Positions 1-10,437 of a stretch of DNA of 64,000 bases are shown here, piece by piece. The notes beneath the pieces were generated by a model. It saw only the letters and a list, made by a program, of their open reading frames with translations, did not search any database and was not told the DNA's origin. The position numbers were made by a program, and so were the translations under genes. The stretch comes from Anodontia alba (lineage: Eukaryota; Mollusca; Bivalvia; Lucinida; Lucinidae). The stretch lies in assembly GCA_964016985.1 (NCBI GenBank), contig OZ024825.1, forward strand, positions 5,450,056-5,514,055. Reading direction: 5' to 3'. How positions within the stretch are numbered: position 1 is the stretch's first letter; every line of letters begins with the position of its first letter.

Positions 1-81
1 GCTTCTTCAAAAGCCAACTGATCTGGATCTACACTGTTTGCAAAGACAGAGTATATCTGGGTTCAGCAGGACAAGGGTTAA
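1..81 (+). mobile_element. MITE-A, right end (cut by window)
   Basis: This is the right half of family A: the inner arm (agaagccaactgatctggat without its start), the core-1 arm, then TTCAGCAGGACAAGGG and a terminal TTAA at 78-81. Family A is about 214 bp, bounded by TTAA, with inverted termini CCCTTGTCCTGCTGAA. The TTAA target and CCC start fit a piggyBac-type non-autonomous element. Confidence 0.85.
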
Positions 82-455
82 ACTTTGTTCAGGAAAATAA
101 GAGTTTTTAACGTAAATATACCAGTTTGCAGCTAACTGATTGCCGATGTACAGTTTCTGCAGCTTCGGATTTGACAAACTGTACTGTCAGACACTTTGAA
201 TAAGGTGCTAAATATTTAGGGTAAATACGGCAGACCCAAATCAGATGTGCAGGTTTGTTAATTTTGAACTATCACTGTCTTGCATGCCCTTCAAACTCCT
301 CATAATCCATTTTGTTAGGTACATTTGCTCTTTTAAATATATAAATACTATTTTAGTGTTGCTGGGCAACCAGTTGCCTAGAATTTTATGGGCTGGGCTG
401 GAAAAATTGTTCAAGTTCTGATGCCAAGAAGTGTTATTCATAGACAAGAATATAC
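82..455. other. No recognised feature
   Basis: AT-rich DNA without a family member or a convincing ORF. Confidence 0.5.
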
Positions 456-530
456 CAAAAAAATAAAAAAAAAAAAAAAAAAAAACAAGAAAATAAAAAC
501 AAAAAAAAAGACAAAAAAAAAAAAAGAAAT
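456..530. repeat. A-rich low-complexity tract
   Basis: Long runs of A with scattered C and G. It could be an old poly-A tail, but no retroelement body is recognisable beside it. Confidence 0.85.
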
Positions 531-540
531 CTTTATCTAA

Positions 541-925
541 GGAACCCGTGAAGGGATATGCTAGTTATCCCCACGCTTTTTAGAAAAAGCGATGGGGATA
601 TTGTGAACACCTCCATCTGTCCATCCATCACACTATCTCCTCCGAAATCACAGGGCATAATTTAACCAAGCTTGCTACATGACTTCCTCGCAGGATGAGT
701 GTGTTGAAGAACACCATTATTTTTCTTTCCATCTGTCTGTCTGTCCACCTGACCATCACTCTATCTCCTCTTAAACCACGAGGTGGAATTTAACCAAACT
801 TGCTACCTGACTTCCCCTTATGGTAAGGGTGTGCGAGAGCCAGTCCGTCAATCCGTCCATCATGCTATCAGCAACATTAGCACAGAGCATGGGGACTTAG
901 CGATTGCATGACATCGATAACGCAT
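541..925. repeat. Dispersed repeat R
   Basis: It contains two diverged copies of a 'ccatctgtccatcca ... ctatctcct ... aatttaaccaa.cttgct' segment and ends in 'gcatggggacttagcgattg'. Part of it recurs at about 31500-31720 ('ctattagcaacatgagcac...'), so it is a dispersed family. No coding content. Confidence 0.6.
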
Positions 926-932
926 TCTAGTT

Positions 933-1440
933 TTATTTTTTAAGTTGTTGCGACAACTTAATATCTTGTTCAGACAACTTAATAACTTGTTCAGACATCA
1001 TATTATCTTGTTCAAACAACTGAATATCCTGTTCGCACAAGATTAGTATGTTGTTCACATGACATAAAATATCTTGTTCGGACAACTTAATATGTTCTTC
1101 ATGCAAGAAAATAAATAGTTTGTACATGATATTAAGTTGTCCGCACAAAATAATATCTTGTTCAGACAACATAATACCTTGTTTAGATGACTTAATATGT
1201 TGTTCACACAAGATAATTAACTTGTTTGGATGACTTAATATCTTGTTCGGATGACTTAATATCTTGTTCCAACAACATATCTTGTTCAGATAAAAATATC
1301 TTGTTCAGATGACTTAATATGTTGTTCACACAAGATAATTAACTTGTTCTGACAAAAAATATCTTGTTCCAACAACTATATATCTTGTTCAGACAACAAT
1401 ATCTTGTTCAGACAGCTTATTTATCTTGTACAAACAATGT
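933..1440. repeat. Degenerate ~20-bp minisatellite
   Basis: About 25 imperfect copies of a unit resembling cttgttcagacaacttaata. Unit length varies and the copies are diverged, so this is an old array. The open frame across it is a by-product of the repeat. Confidence 0.85.
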
Positions 1441-1586
1441 AAGACATCTGTTGTGCTTACTGTTCTAAAATGCCAAATGTTGGACAGGTCATCCACCCTA
1501 TTGTAACAATAGTGCATCAGCCAATCAGAGTGTCTGATAAAGTCATCCAAACTAGATATGAAATCTTGCGAACAACATAATTAACT

Positions 1587-1725
1587 AAGAAGCCAACTGA
1601 TCTGGATTTGCACTGTTTGCAATTCAGTATCTGAATATATCAACAATCAGGATCAAATAATCTGACTGGCTGAAAATTTGAAAAGGGTGTGGCATCTTAA
1701 TTTATTCAGCAGGACAAGGGTTTAA
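1587..1725 (-). mobile_element. MITE-A, 5'-truncated
   Basis: Starts at the inner arm (agaagccaactgatctggat), continues through the asymmetric long arm (caatcaggatcaaataatct..) and ends ATTCAGCAGGACAAGGG then TTTAA. The other half is missing. Confidence 0.8.
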
Positions 1726-1856
1726 TGGTGAACAGATAGCCTCTACATTCTCTTGGCTAATCTAGCAGACACAAATTTATGACATTTATGACATTTTTCT
1801 TATTCCTCTCACAAAATATGGTTTTAAACTGTCATGGAGACAGTGACAGGAAATGT

Positions 1857-2084
1857 TTAACCCATTGTAATCGGGAGACCCATAAAAGGGTAACTGGCAA
1901 ACAGTGCAGACCCAGATCAGACGCCGCAGAACACAGCGTCTGATCAGGGTCTCCACTGTTTACAAATAGTTTAGCCATTTTTCTCTAGGAATATGTAAAT
2001 CTCATGGCTGGATGTACCTAAAATTGAAATTGGACTCTTCCAATATATAGTGTGGGAGAGTCTATTCAGTATAAAATGGGTTAA
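1857..2084 (+). mobile_element. MITE-B, complete
   Basis: TTAA at both ends (1857-1860, 2081-2084). Inside: CCCATT terminus, core-1 arm GCAAACAGTGCAGACCCAGA, spacer with 'acctaaaattgaaattggac', then 'atatatagtgtgggagagt'. About 228 bp, non-coding. Family B shares only about 9 bp of terminal inversion (CCCATTTTA). Confidence 0.85.
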
Positions 2085-2161
2085 CTATTTTCTGGGAGAA
2101 TTAAGAAAAATTTTTCAAACAGCCATCTGCTGAAATTATTACCCAGCATGCTATGTATTAA
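2081..2161 (+). mobile_element. MITE-C, half copy
   Basis: Right half of family C (ttttctgggagaattaagaaaaa, ...catctgctgaaattattacccagca) between two TTAA sites. It abuts the preceding B element through one shared TTAA. Confidence 0.6.
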
Positions 2162-2309
2162 TGGCAGTTAATCAAGCAATAAAAAGTGTTTAAAATATTA
2201 TCAAATATTCATATCATTTAATTTGGTACAAAATTAATGTGTCAAATTTCAAGTATGTTGAAAATTTCATTTTTAAAGGTATTTTATATGTTAATAGTAC
2301 CTAAAGTAG

Positions 2310-2488
2310 TGTGCTGGGTAAAAAAAGAAAAAAAAAAACATGCAGCAAAATAGCTGAAAATATTTTACTGATTTTTCTTAAAAAAATACGCATTTTGTTT
2401 TGCATTAAATATTCAACCCTATTTTTAGGAAAAATAAGCAAAACAACATGTCAACTGCTGAATTTGCCCACAAATTGCCAAGGGTTAA
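2310..2488. mobile_element. MITE-C-like, diverged
   Basis: Starts 'gtgctgggtaaaaa' and ends 'aactgctgaatttgcccaca...gggTTAA', the C-type subterminal motifs. The palindromic core is decayed. Its right TTAA (2485-2488) is shared with the next element. Confidence 0.55.
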
Positions 2489-2712
2489 CATATTTTTAGA
2501 TTGGAGACCCCAAAAGAGTAATTGGCAAACAGTGCAGACCCCATTCAGATGCTGCAGAATGCTGCTTCTGATCAGGGTCTCCAAAGTTTGCCATTAGTTT
2601 AGCCATTTTTCTCTCCGAATATCTAAATGACATGGCCTGACATACCTAAAATTGAAATTTAACTCTTCCAATATATAGTGTGGGGGAGGTTATACAGTAT
2701 AAAATAGGTTAA
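2485..2712 (+). mobile_element. MITE-B, complete
   Basis: TTAA at both ends. Core-1 arms flank 'gatgctgcagaatgctgcttctgatc'; the right part carries 'ccaatatatagtgtggggga'. The left terminus is diverged (CATATTTTTAG for CCCATTTTAG). Confidence 0.8.
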
Positions 2713-2749
2713 AATATGAAACTGTTTACTACAAAAACTGCTTTTTGAT

Positions 2750-3000
2750 ACTAGTGCAGGTTTACAAATCTTTAGAATGCTTATGATGAAATTGGCAGAT
2801 AACAGGTGATATATTTTTTTATTTTTCCTAGAAAATTGGTTTGACATTCTATGTGAATAATGATAATAATAAAAAAAAAACAAAAAACAGGGCTAAGGTG
2901 ACCATTCATGTAAAATGTCATCCGATTTACCAATACTAAGAAAAAAAAAAAATATTTTTAAAAAGTTGTCTGCTTATATTTATATTCAGCAATTCAATTT
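2750..3000. mobile_element. MITE-C-like relic
   Basis: Left part has 'ggcagataacaggtgatat...cctagaaaattggtttgaca'; right part has 'tttttaaaaagttgtctgct...attcagcaa'. The two halves are diverged and separated by AT-rich DNA, so the ends are uncertain. Confidence 0.4.
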
Positions 3001-3266
3001 CATTAAAATTTATGAAGCAGTATTTTCTGTATCTATGACCTACATCTAATTTATCATGTATACCTAATTTTGACGGATTTCTGAAAATATGTTTTGTGTA
3101 CAAAACCATAACTCCATGTCATATTTCCATTAAATGCTTACTTGAACAAGAAATAAAATAAAAGAAAAAATCATCTTACTGTACATATTAATTATATGAT
3201 TATTACTATTATTGCAATGCATAATTATAATTATCATTGCTGTATCCATATTATCTGATTCTCATA

Positions 3267-3480
3267 TTAACCTTTGTCATGCTGAATAAATTAAGATGCT
3301 ATGCCCATTTCTAATTTTCAGCCAATCAGATTACTTGATCCAGATTGTTGTTATAAATTAAAATACTTAATGGCAAACAGTGTAGATCCAGATCAGTTGG
3401 CTTCTGAAGAAGCCAACTGATCTGGATCTACTCTGTTTGCAAAGGCAGAGCAAATCCAGGTTCAGCAAGACTAGGGTTAA
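3267..3480 (+). mobile_element. MITE-A, complete
   Basis: 214 bp with TTAA at both ends. The inner hairpin is the typical agatccagatcagttggctt / aagccaactgatctggatct pair. Termini carry point changes (CCTTTGTCATGCTGAA; TTCAGCAAGACTAGGG). Confidence 0.9.
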
Positions 3481-3598
3481 AGTTCATTCTCATGTTATTG
3501 CATAAATCAGAGGAAAATTTCTAAGGTTTCAAAGTAATTTACAAGGGGTTGCTTATTTTGACCGGGAATGTTGAAAATATAAGTAATCACAAATTTCT

Positions 3599-3940
3599 TT
3601 ATTTCATGCCCTCAAAGTAGTCCCCATTACTAGAAATGCATAATGTCAGTCGATGAATCCACTTCCAGAATGTGTGACTGTACACTGATTTAGGTTTACT
3701 GGTAACGTACTGGTATACAGCAGATCCAAGCATGTGTCCGGATTGATCCTCTCCATCCAGCCAGGAAGGTTTTCTGTTTCGAAAAAAGAAAGAAGTCACA
3801 GGGGGCAAGGTCTGGTAAATAAAGAGGGTGTGATAAAACTGATACATTCTCTTTTTTTTAAAAAAAAAAAGGTTGTAACAATGGCAGACAAATGCGTTGG
3901 GGCATTATCATGTGGTCTGATGTGATCATGTGCAATCTGA
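3599..3940 (-). pseudogene. Mariner-type transposase C-terminal relic
   Basis: On the minus strand, translation gives a catalytic-block remnant PHDNAPTHLSAIV (around 3885-3925), where the D is the second acid of the DDE/D triad of Tc1/mariner transposases. A frame change follows, then an 82-residue stretch ending FWKWIHRLTLCISSNGDYFE, the usual mariner C-terminal helix (W..R...CI...GDYFE). The third catalytic acid is lost: where the family has a P-C-D-like motif before FFLF, this copy reads PPVTSFFF. Only about a third of a ~345-residue protein is left, with no N-terminal DNA-binding part. It differs clearly from the mariner at 55.1-56.4 kb, so it is a second, older lineage. Terminal inverted repeats were not found. 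Confidence 0.7.
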
Positions 3941-4032
3941 AGACTACAAAATTGCTTGACTGTGCAATTATAGGGGTATGTGTGGTAATTAGGTAAAATA
4001 TCAATTTTGACATCAAACTTTAATGTAAATGG

Positions 4033-4106
4033 TAACCCTTAAAGCACCAAGCAAAATTTGTAGCAGATGGCATTTTATTTATTTTTTTTTTTTTTTTTCA
4101 TTATTT
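4033..4106 (+). mobile_element. MITE-D2, left fragment
   Basis: Begins 'aacccttaaagcaccaagca' and runs to a T-rich tract, then is cut where a truncated A element begins. Confidence 0.65.
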
Positions 4107-4255
4107 TCAGAAGCCAACTGATCTGGATTTGCACTGTTTGCCATTAAGTATGTTAACTTATATCAATAAGCTGGATCATGTAAACTGATCGGCTAAAAGT
4201 CAGAAGTAGGCATGGCATCTTAATTTATTCAGCAGGGCAAGGCCTTTCGGGTTAA
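4107..4255 (-). mobile_element. MITE-A, 5'-truncated
   Basis: Starts at the inner arm 'cagaagccaactgatctgga' and runs to 'ttcagcagggcaagg...TTAA'. It joins the following B element through one TTAA (4252-4255). Confidence 0.8.
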
Positions 4256-4457
4256 CCCATTTTAGTCGAGTAATTGGCAAACAGTGCAGACCAAGATCAG
4301 ATGCTGTAGAACTGCGGTGTATGATCATCATGGCCTTCAGTGTTTGCAAATAATTTAGCTATTTTTCTCTAGAAATATCAAAATCACATATCCCGACATA
4401 TCTAAAATTGAAATTTGACTCTTCCAATATATGGTGTTAGAGAGTTTATTCAGGTTA
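4252..4457 (+). mobile_element. MITE-B, complete
   Basis: TTAACCCATTTTAGTC start, core-1 arm (gcaaacagtgcagaccaaga), 'ccaatatatggtg', and TTAA at 4454-4457. Confidence 0.8.
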
Positions 4458-4745
4458 AATTATTTGGCATGGGAAGCAGAACTGGCTAAAGTTAATCCAG
4501 AAAATTGCTGCAATGAAATTTAAAAATTAATCTAAAGCCTTTCAAAAGACCAGGGTTATTCTATTTACATAAGCTTGAAAAGCTACCCTTTTCAACTTTA
4601 ACTTTGATGACTTCAATGTTATTGATCTTAAGTGCCATAAATTAAATTCAAAATGCTTATTTATGGGTATTAGGCTACATTAAATGGTCATTACAATATT
4701 TCGCACCACAAAGCACAGTTTGAGCTGGCTTCCTGTCACAAACTA

Positions 4746-4991
4746 CTGTAAATGTCCTAAAACTTTTGTACACCAAAGTTTCTGACAAAATGGCATATGC
4801 AAACAGTGCTGACCCAGATCAGACTGCTCCTGAAGGAGCTCAACTCAGTTGAGCATGAAATTTTCTCTGAAGGAGCAGTCTGATCGGGGTCTACACTGTT
4901 TGCCACTCCACAAAGCATTTTAAGAAACAACTGCATAAAAAGCAAAATTTATGACAAAAATACATGGAATAATGTGTTACAATATTTACCG
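4746..4991 (+). mobile_element. MITE-E, complete
   Basis: Inverted termini CTGTAAATGTCCTAAAA / CGGTAAATATTGTAACA flanked by TA at 4744-4745 and 4992-4993. The inside has core-1 arms (gcaaacagtgctgacccaga) around two extra small palindromes (ctcaactcagttgag). TA duplication and terminal inverted repeats suggest a Tc1/mariner/pogo-type driver. Confidence 0.8.
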
Positions 4992-5189
4992 TAGTTTTAA
5001 AAACTCACAAAAAGTAGTAATTGCCCTTTCGCTCTAAATATTCAGATAAACAGGTCAGAGCAAAAAGTGTAGCCCCAGATTAAACTGCTCTTAAAAAAGG
5101 AGTTCTATCAGGGTCAACATGGTTTGCCATACTGTTCTAACATATCTGACACATCACCATGTACCCATGTATAGTCTAATGGTCTTGTT

Positions 5190-5480
5190 AAAAATTTAGG
5201 ATACCATATTTATCCTTAATACTATGACATCTTATATATAATTCTTTAAAATACCTGTCCTACTGAAATCTGACCCAGAGATTATAAAACTTTTCTCTGC
5301 TACATAAATATGAAAATGCCAATAATAGTTGGCATTTTCATATTTATTAGCAGAGAAAATTTCATGCTTAGCTATGTTTAGCAAGCAATAATTTGCAATT
5401 GTTAGTAATTTGAGATTCATTAGCAGGACAAATTTCATGCTCAGCTGAGTTGAGCATGAAAAAAGTTTTATAACCTCGGG
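5190..5480. repeat. Cluster of palindromes, possible decayed MITE
   Basis: A palindrome centred near 5326 (aaatatgaaaatgcca / tggcattttcatattt) and another at 5433-5458 (tcatgctcagct...gagcatga). Outer segments 'ctgacccagagattataaaa' and 'ttttataacctcgggaccgg' are imperfect inverted repeats and may be the ends of one element. Confidence 0.5.
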
Positions 5481-5713
5481 ACCGGGACATGTTCATTTCA
5501 CAAAAAGTTGAAGTAATATATGTTGTTGGTACTCATTGAAAGTACTCTGGTGAAGTACTTCTGATGATTCAATCACTTTAGGTTAAAAAAAAAATTAGCC
5601 ATCAGAAGAGATGGCCTGACCAGCCACTTCTAAATTTGGTATATATTTTAATAAGATATCCTGAAAATATTAATACAGCGCAAAGTAAAAAAAAAAAAAA
5701 AAAAAAAATGCAA

Positions 5714-5779
5714 AGATAGTTTTAATTGTGACCAAAATTTTAAGTGACAGTTTTAAATGTGACCAAAATTTTAAGTGAA
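5714..5779. repeat. Short tandem duplication
   Basis: Two copies of a ~32-bp unit 'gttttaattgtgaccaaaat...taagtga'. Confidence 0.75.
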
Positions 5780-7410
5780 CAGTTATGGCCTGCACAATAT
5801 TTTGGCTTTAGGGGAGATAAGTGTATAACAAAAAGAAAGAGTTGTCTATCTTGCAGGAAACATCCCTACTGGTTCTTATCTATGCCTCTACAAAATATTA
5901 TCAAAATATTTCAAACCCTTAACAAGTTATGGAGTGCAAAAGAATATGGCTTTGAAATTTATTCAGGGGAGATAACTAAAAAAAAACAAAGCAAGAGTTT
6001 CTTTTCTTGCATGTGACATTTTGCTTTGACCTGATATATGTCCCCACCAAATATTATCAAATTAGCAAACACAGTATGGGAAATATGGCCTGCACAAGAT
6101 TTCAGCTTCAGGGGATATAAGTATATAATGAACAAAGTGAGAGTTGTCTCTGTTGCACGTATCATGCCTACTGGTCCTTATCTATGCCTCTACCAAATAC
6201 TATCAAAATAGTCCAAACCATTAAGAAGTAATGGAGTGCACAAGAATTTGGCTTAAATATTTGTTCAGGGGAGACAACTTAAGACAAGAACAAACCAAGA
6301 GTTGTCCTTCTTGCATCAGATACCCCTACTTGACCTGGTATATGTCCCTACCAAATATTATCAAATTATCTCTAACAGTATGGAACTATTGGCTGCACAA
6401 TATTTTGGCTTCAGGGGAGATAAGTACATCACAAAGAAAGTGAGAGTTGTCTCTCTTGCACATGACATACCTACTGATCTTTATCTATGCCTCTACCAGA
6501 TATTATCAAAATATTTCAAACCATTCAGTGGTTATGAAGTGCACAAGAATTTGGCTTTGATTCAGGTGAGATAACTAGAAATTTGTTCAGGGGAGGTAAC
6601 TAGAAGAAAGAACAAAGCAAGAGTTGTCTGTCCTTCTTGTATTCACTTGATATATGTCCCTACCAAATGAAATAAAACTCTCACACAGTATGGGAGTTAT
6701 GGGCTACACAAGATTTTCGTCTCAGGGGAGATAAGTACATAACAGAGAAAGTGAGAGTTGCCTCTCTTGCAAGGGACATGCCTACTGGTCCTTATCTATG
6801 CTTCAACCAAATATTATCAAAATATTTCAAACCATTAAGAAGATATGAAGTGCACAAAAATTTGGCTTAGAAATTTGTTCAGGGGAGATAACTAGAAAAA
6901 AAAGAACAAAGCAAGAGTTGTCACTCTTGCATGCGACATTTCTGCCTGGTATGATATATGTCCCTACCAAATATTATCAAAATATCTCAAACAGTATGGG
7001 AGTTATGGCCTGCACAAGATTTTGATTTCAAGGGAGATAAGTACATAACAGAGAAGGTCTCTCTTGCTATGAACATGCCTATTAGTCCTTATTTATGCCT
7101 CTACTAAATAGTATCAAAATATATCAAACCATTTAGAAATGAAATGCACAAGAATTTGGTATAGAAATTCGTTCAGGGGAGATAACTAGACAAACAGAAC
7201 AAAGCAAGAGTTGTCCTTCTTGCATGTGACACTTCTACCTGACCTGATATATGTCCCTACCACATATTATCAAATTATCTCAAATAGTATGGGAGTTATG
7301 GGCTGCTAGATTTTGGTTTCACAAAGTAATTACATAATGAATAAAATGAGAGTTGTCTTTCTTGTACATTGCAACCCTACTGGTCCTTATCTATGCCTCT
7401 ACCAATTATT
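5780..7410. repeat. Tandem array G, ~300-bp units, left block
   Basis: About 5.5 units of a ~300-bp repeat. Each unit holds two related ~150-bp halves: one with 'atgaagtgcacaagaatttg', the other with 'atggcctgcacaagattttg', both followed by 'caggggagataa'. Anchor motifs recur near 5911, 6213, 6515, 6827 and 7122. The array is cut at 7410 by a Penelope-like element and resumes at 10438. Confidence 0.85.
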
Positions 7411-7442
7411 GGTCATAGAAATAAGACAAAACACAGCTTTTT

Positions 7443-7478
7443 TAACGTTTTGACTTCAGGTCTTCTTCAGAACTAAAC
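7443..7478 (-). other. Hammerhead-like motif at PLE edge
   Basis: The minus strand reads CTGAAGA, a short stem GAC-ctgaa-GTC, then AAAACG. This resembles the CUGANGA - stem II - GAAAC core of hammerhead ribozymes, which are known in Penelope-like elements, but the G of GAAA is A and the cleavage site was not identified. Confidence 0.3.
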
Positions 7479-7605
7479 TCCATATTGAAAATCCATTCAA
7501 TTTTAGTAGAAGGTTACTTCTGAAAGAATACTTTTATGAAAAACCCGACAACGACGCTTTAGGAAATAATAAAAATTCAAGCGAGTATAAAGTTTTCTCA
7601 AGAGG

Positions 7606-9658
7606 AAATCTACATTTACCCCTTCTGCTGGACGGGATACATACCTAGATTTCTACATTGAGGCCATACATCAAGAAATTCTTAATTAGCTCCCTAAAAA
7701 GTCTACATATACAAACATATCCAAAGAAGAACTAAGAAGTCTACGACGCCTGTCCAATGATCCTGACATTATTATCAAGAAAGCCGATAAATTAAGTACT
7801 ATAGTGATAATGGACAAAGGTAATTACCTTCAAGAAGTTGAAAGACAGCTAAACAATGAAACATACTATGAAAAGCTTGATATGGAATTTTCAGATACTG
7901 TTAAAAAGAATGTTTTAAACTGCATCAGAAAAATCAGTGAACAGAATGAGAGTATACGTTAAGAATTTGATGCATTACCCAATAGTATATGTATTCCTCA
8001 ATTCTACAGTCTTCCAAAAAATACATAAATCATGTGATAATGCACTTCTTATAGGATACCGAGGTCGTCCTATTGTTTCTGCTTGTAACTCACACACTGA
8101 TCAGGTTTCGAAATATATAGATTATATTTTGAAACCCCACATGCAGTCACTACCATCTTATGTCAAAGATACCACTGACTTTATCACAAAACAATTTCAA
8201 GTAACATCCCCAAAGACTTACTTAGTCACTCTTGATGTTAGTTCATAGCACACTAATATCCCCCATGAAGACGGTATTGAAGCGTGTCAGTATTTTCTTG
8301 AGAATAATGGCCATAGTAGTGGCAGTTTGTCTATAGATAACTTTTGTTCACTTATTGAACTAGTTTTGAAAAACAATTACTTCAAGTTCAATAACATTTG
8401 TTATCATCAGAGAATGGGTACGGCCATGGGTAGTTCTCTGGCTCCGGCATATGCTTCCCTTTTTATGGGTAAATTTGAGATGGATTTCATGAAAATTTGT
8501 TTGGAAAAGCCAACAAATTGGTTTAGGTTTTTAGATGACATTTTTATGGTTTGGACACACAGTATCGATAAATTACATGAATTTATCAAGTGTCTTAACA
8601 ATTTTCATCCATACATCAAATTTACATATGACATTTTTGAAACAAAAGTATCCTTTTTGGATGTGGACATTTTGTTACAGAATAATTACATCTCAACAAG
8701 TGTACATGTAAAAAGTACCAACATTCATCTATACGTTGAGTATTCATCATGTCATCCCAGGGCGTGTAAGAATGGCATTCCTTACAGTCAAGCAAAATGC
8801 TACCGGCAGATTATGTCTGATAATTCAGATATTTTAAATGCTTTAACTGATCTCAGAGAGTTCTTCATTGCAAGGAACTATCCAGAAGCCGTGATTAATT
8901 ATGCGTTTAATGAAGTATGTAAACTTTCCCATAGTGACGCTTTGGTGCCCAGTTCAAAAGACAATAGTTCAAATATAATTCCTTTTGTTATCAAGTATAA
9001 CCTGTCTTTTCCTAATATAGGATATATCATAAACAGATATTGTGATTTGTAACAACTCTCTAGTAACTCATCTGTAAAAGAACTGCATAAATATAAACCT
9101 GTGATGGCATACAAACATCCTCGAAATATAAAGAATATACTTGTGAAATCAAAGTTTTCAGAACCGTCAGATTTTAAGTTATTTTCCTCTAAATGTAAGA
9201 GACCTAGATGCACTCATGGTTCATGCATTGTTGAAAGTGATCATTTTTTGAGTTCACAAAAGTGTACCTCATTCAACTGAACTATGATACAAACTGCACT
9301 ACAAGAAATGTTATTTACCTCATTTCGTGTAAAAATGTGACAAGCAGTACTTTTTGGGCAAACTAGCCAACAAGTGTCGAAAAGAATGAACAGTCACAAA
9401 TTTGACATCACTAATTTCAAGGACCCAGATTTCTCAACTCATCTTGCTACACACTTTAATGCTAATGATCATAGTTTCAGTGACTTCAGTTTCATGCCTA
9501 TAGACATTGTTCCAGATGATCTGGAATGGCTGTTAAAGGAAACTTACTGGATCCACAAACTAGGAACGAAGTTTCTCAGCGGACTAAATACAAAGTTGAT
9601 ATACAATGTTGAACAGGAATTTTGGAGTATGCAGCTAATCCACCCAGTGGGCGCATAG
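7606..9658 (+). pseudogene. Penelope-like RT + GIY-YIG polyprotein, broken
   Basis: Reads, in order: an N-terminal segment (TPSAGRDTYLDFYIEA; then DPDIIIKKADK from about 7768, the PLE 'IIIK.ADK' block); an RT fingers block with IHK..GYRGRPIVSACNSHTD near 8030-8100 and SYVKDTTDFI; the palm 'LVTLDVSS', then MGTAMGSSLAPAYA (about 8413) and FRFLDDIFMVW with the paired catalytic Asp near 8534; and a GIY-YIG endonuclease (NVIYLISC about 9307, QYFGQTSQ about 9344, then ETYWIHKLGTKFLSGLN, the usual PLE E..WI..L.T....GLN end). Breaks seen: in-frame stops near 7687, 7961, 8246 (TAG in the DVSS-L block), 9050 and 9269, a frame change in the A-run near 8020, and another near 9330. The RT bulk (7937-9270) is otherwise in one frame, suggesting moderate age. 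The 'GIY' tyrosine is kept as VIY; the second motif reads YFG. It should have copied the element by target-primed reverse transcription; this copy cannot. Confidence 0.88.
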
Positions 9659-9751
9659 CGTTGGGGCAGCATCGATTCGTCGTTGATTCTACGTCAAGAC
9701 ATTGAACAGACGTTGGGTCGACGTTGTTTCGACGTTGTATGCCCGCTGGGT
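9642..9751. mobile_element. 110-bp palindromic mini-element in PLE
   Basis: Inverted ends ACCCAGTGGGCGCATAGCGT and ACCCAGCGGGCATACAACGT with 'acgttg' motifs inside. It overlaps the last codons of the PLE frame and supplies its stop, so it arrived after, or decorates, the PLE 3' end. Confidence 0.6.
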
Positions 9752-10011
9752 CTTTTCTTTATGTAATTACATCTGAGTGTGGCTGAGTCTGTGGCTGTTC
9801 AGCCACGCTCCTTCCATTTTACACAAATCTATCCGTCCAATTTTTTTTTAACTTATTATATATATGTATAAGGATCTAATTTTCTTTATAGCACATTTTC
9901 TGCGCTTGCTATTCAAAATACTATTGGAAATGAGGGTTGGCTGCTTGCTTTATATTTTCTGCTCGATGTGTATACTTCCGATCGAACCTTCCATATAACT
10001 GTCGTTTGGTA

Positions 10012-10340
10012 TTATGGTGTGCGAGCGGTAGGATCCTATATCATCCTGCGTGCCTACTTTGTTTAAGGCAGAGTTTTTATGGGTGCACGATCTGTGTACG
10101 CATCTGCTTACATATGCGTATGCGCTTGTGGCTGCGGGTTCGGGCTGTATGTTGCGTGTGTGTGGATTCTTTTCCTTTTCTGTGTAGTATTGTGGGGTGC
10201 CAGTGGTAGGATCCTATATCAGCCTGGGGCAGGTATATAATGGGCGCGGTATCCGCGTACGCATCCGCATGCTCACGCGCTTACGTTGTGGATGGGAATG
10301 CAGGCTGTACATTGCGCATGCATGGATTCCTTGCCTTTTT
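10012..10340. repeat. ~178-bp tandem duplication in PLE 3' region
   Basis: Two diverged copies share 'ggtaggatcctatatca.cct', 'tacgcatc.gc' and 'gggctgta..ttgcg'. Starts are near 10012 and 10190. GC and CpG content are higher than around it. Confidence 0.6.
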
Positions 10341-10437
10341 CGTGATTTTATTGTTCGCATTTAACTACTGCCCGAGTAAGAATGTTTGCATAGTAATGAA
10401 TATTGCACGAAATGTTAGTTTCTTTGCTACAGATATT

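Noticed and set aside
933..1440. CRISPR-like array
   Set aside because: Units are contiguous, degenerate and lack regular unique spacers; the genome is eukaryotic.
7398..7410. Long terminal repeat of a retrovirus-like element
   Set aside because: The direct repeats are only 13 bp and equal the target site; the RT is of the Penelope type, with no gag, protease or integrase.
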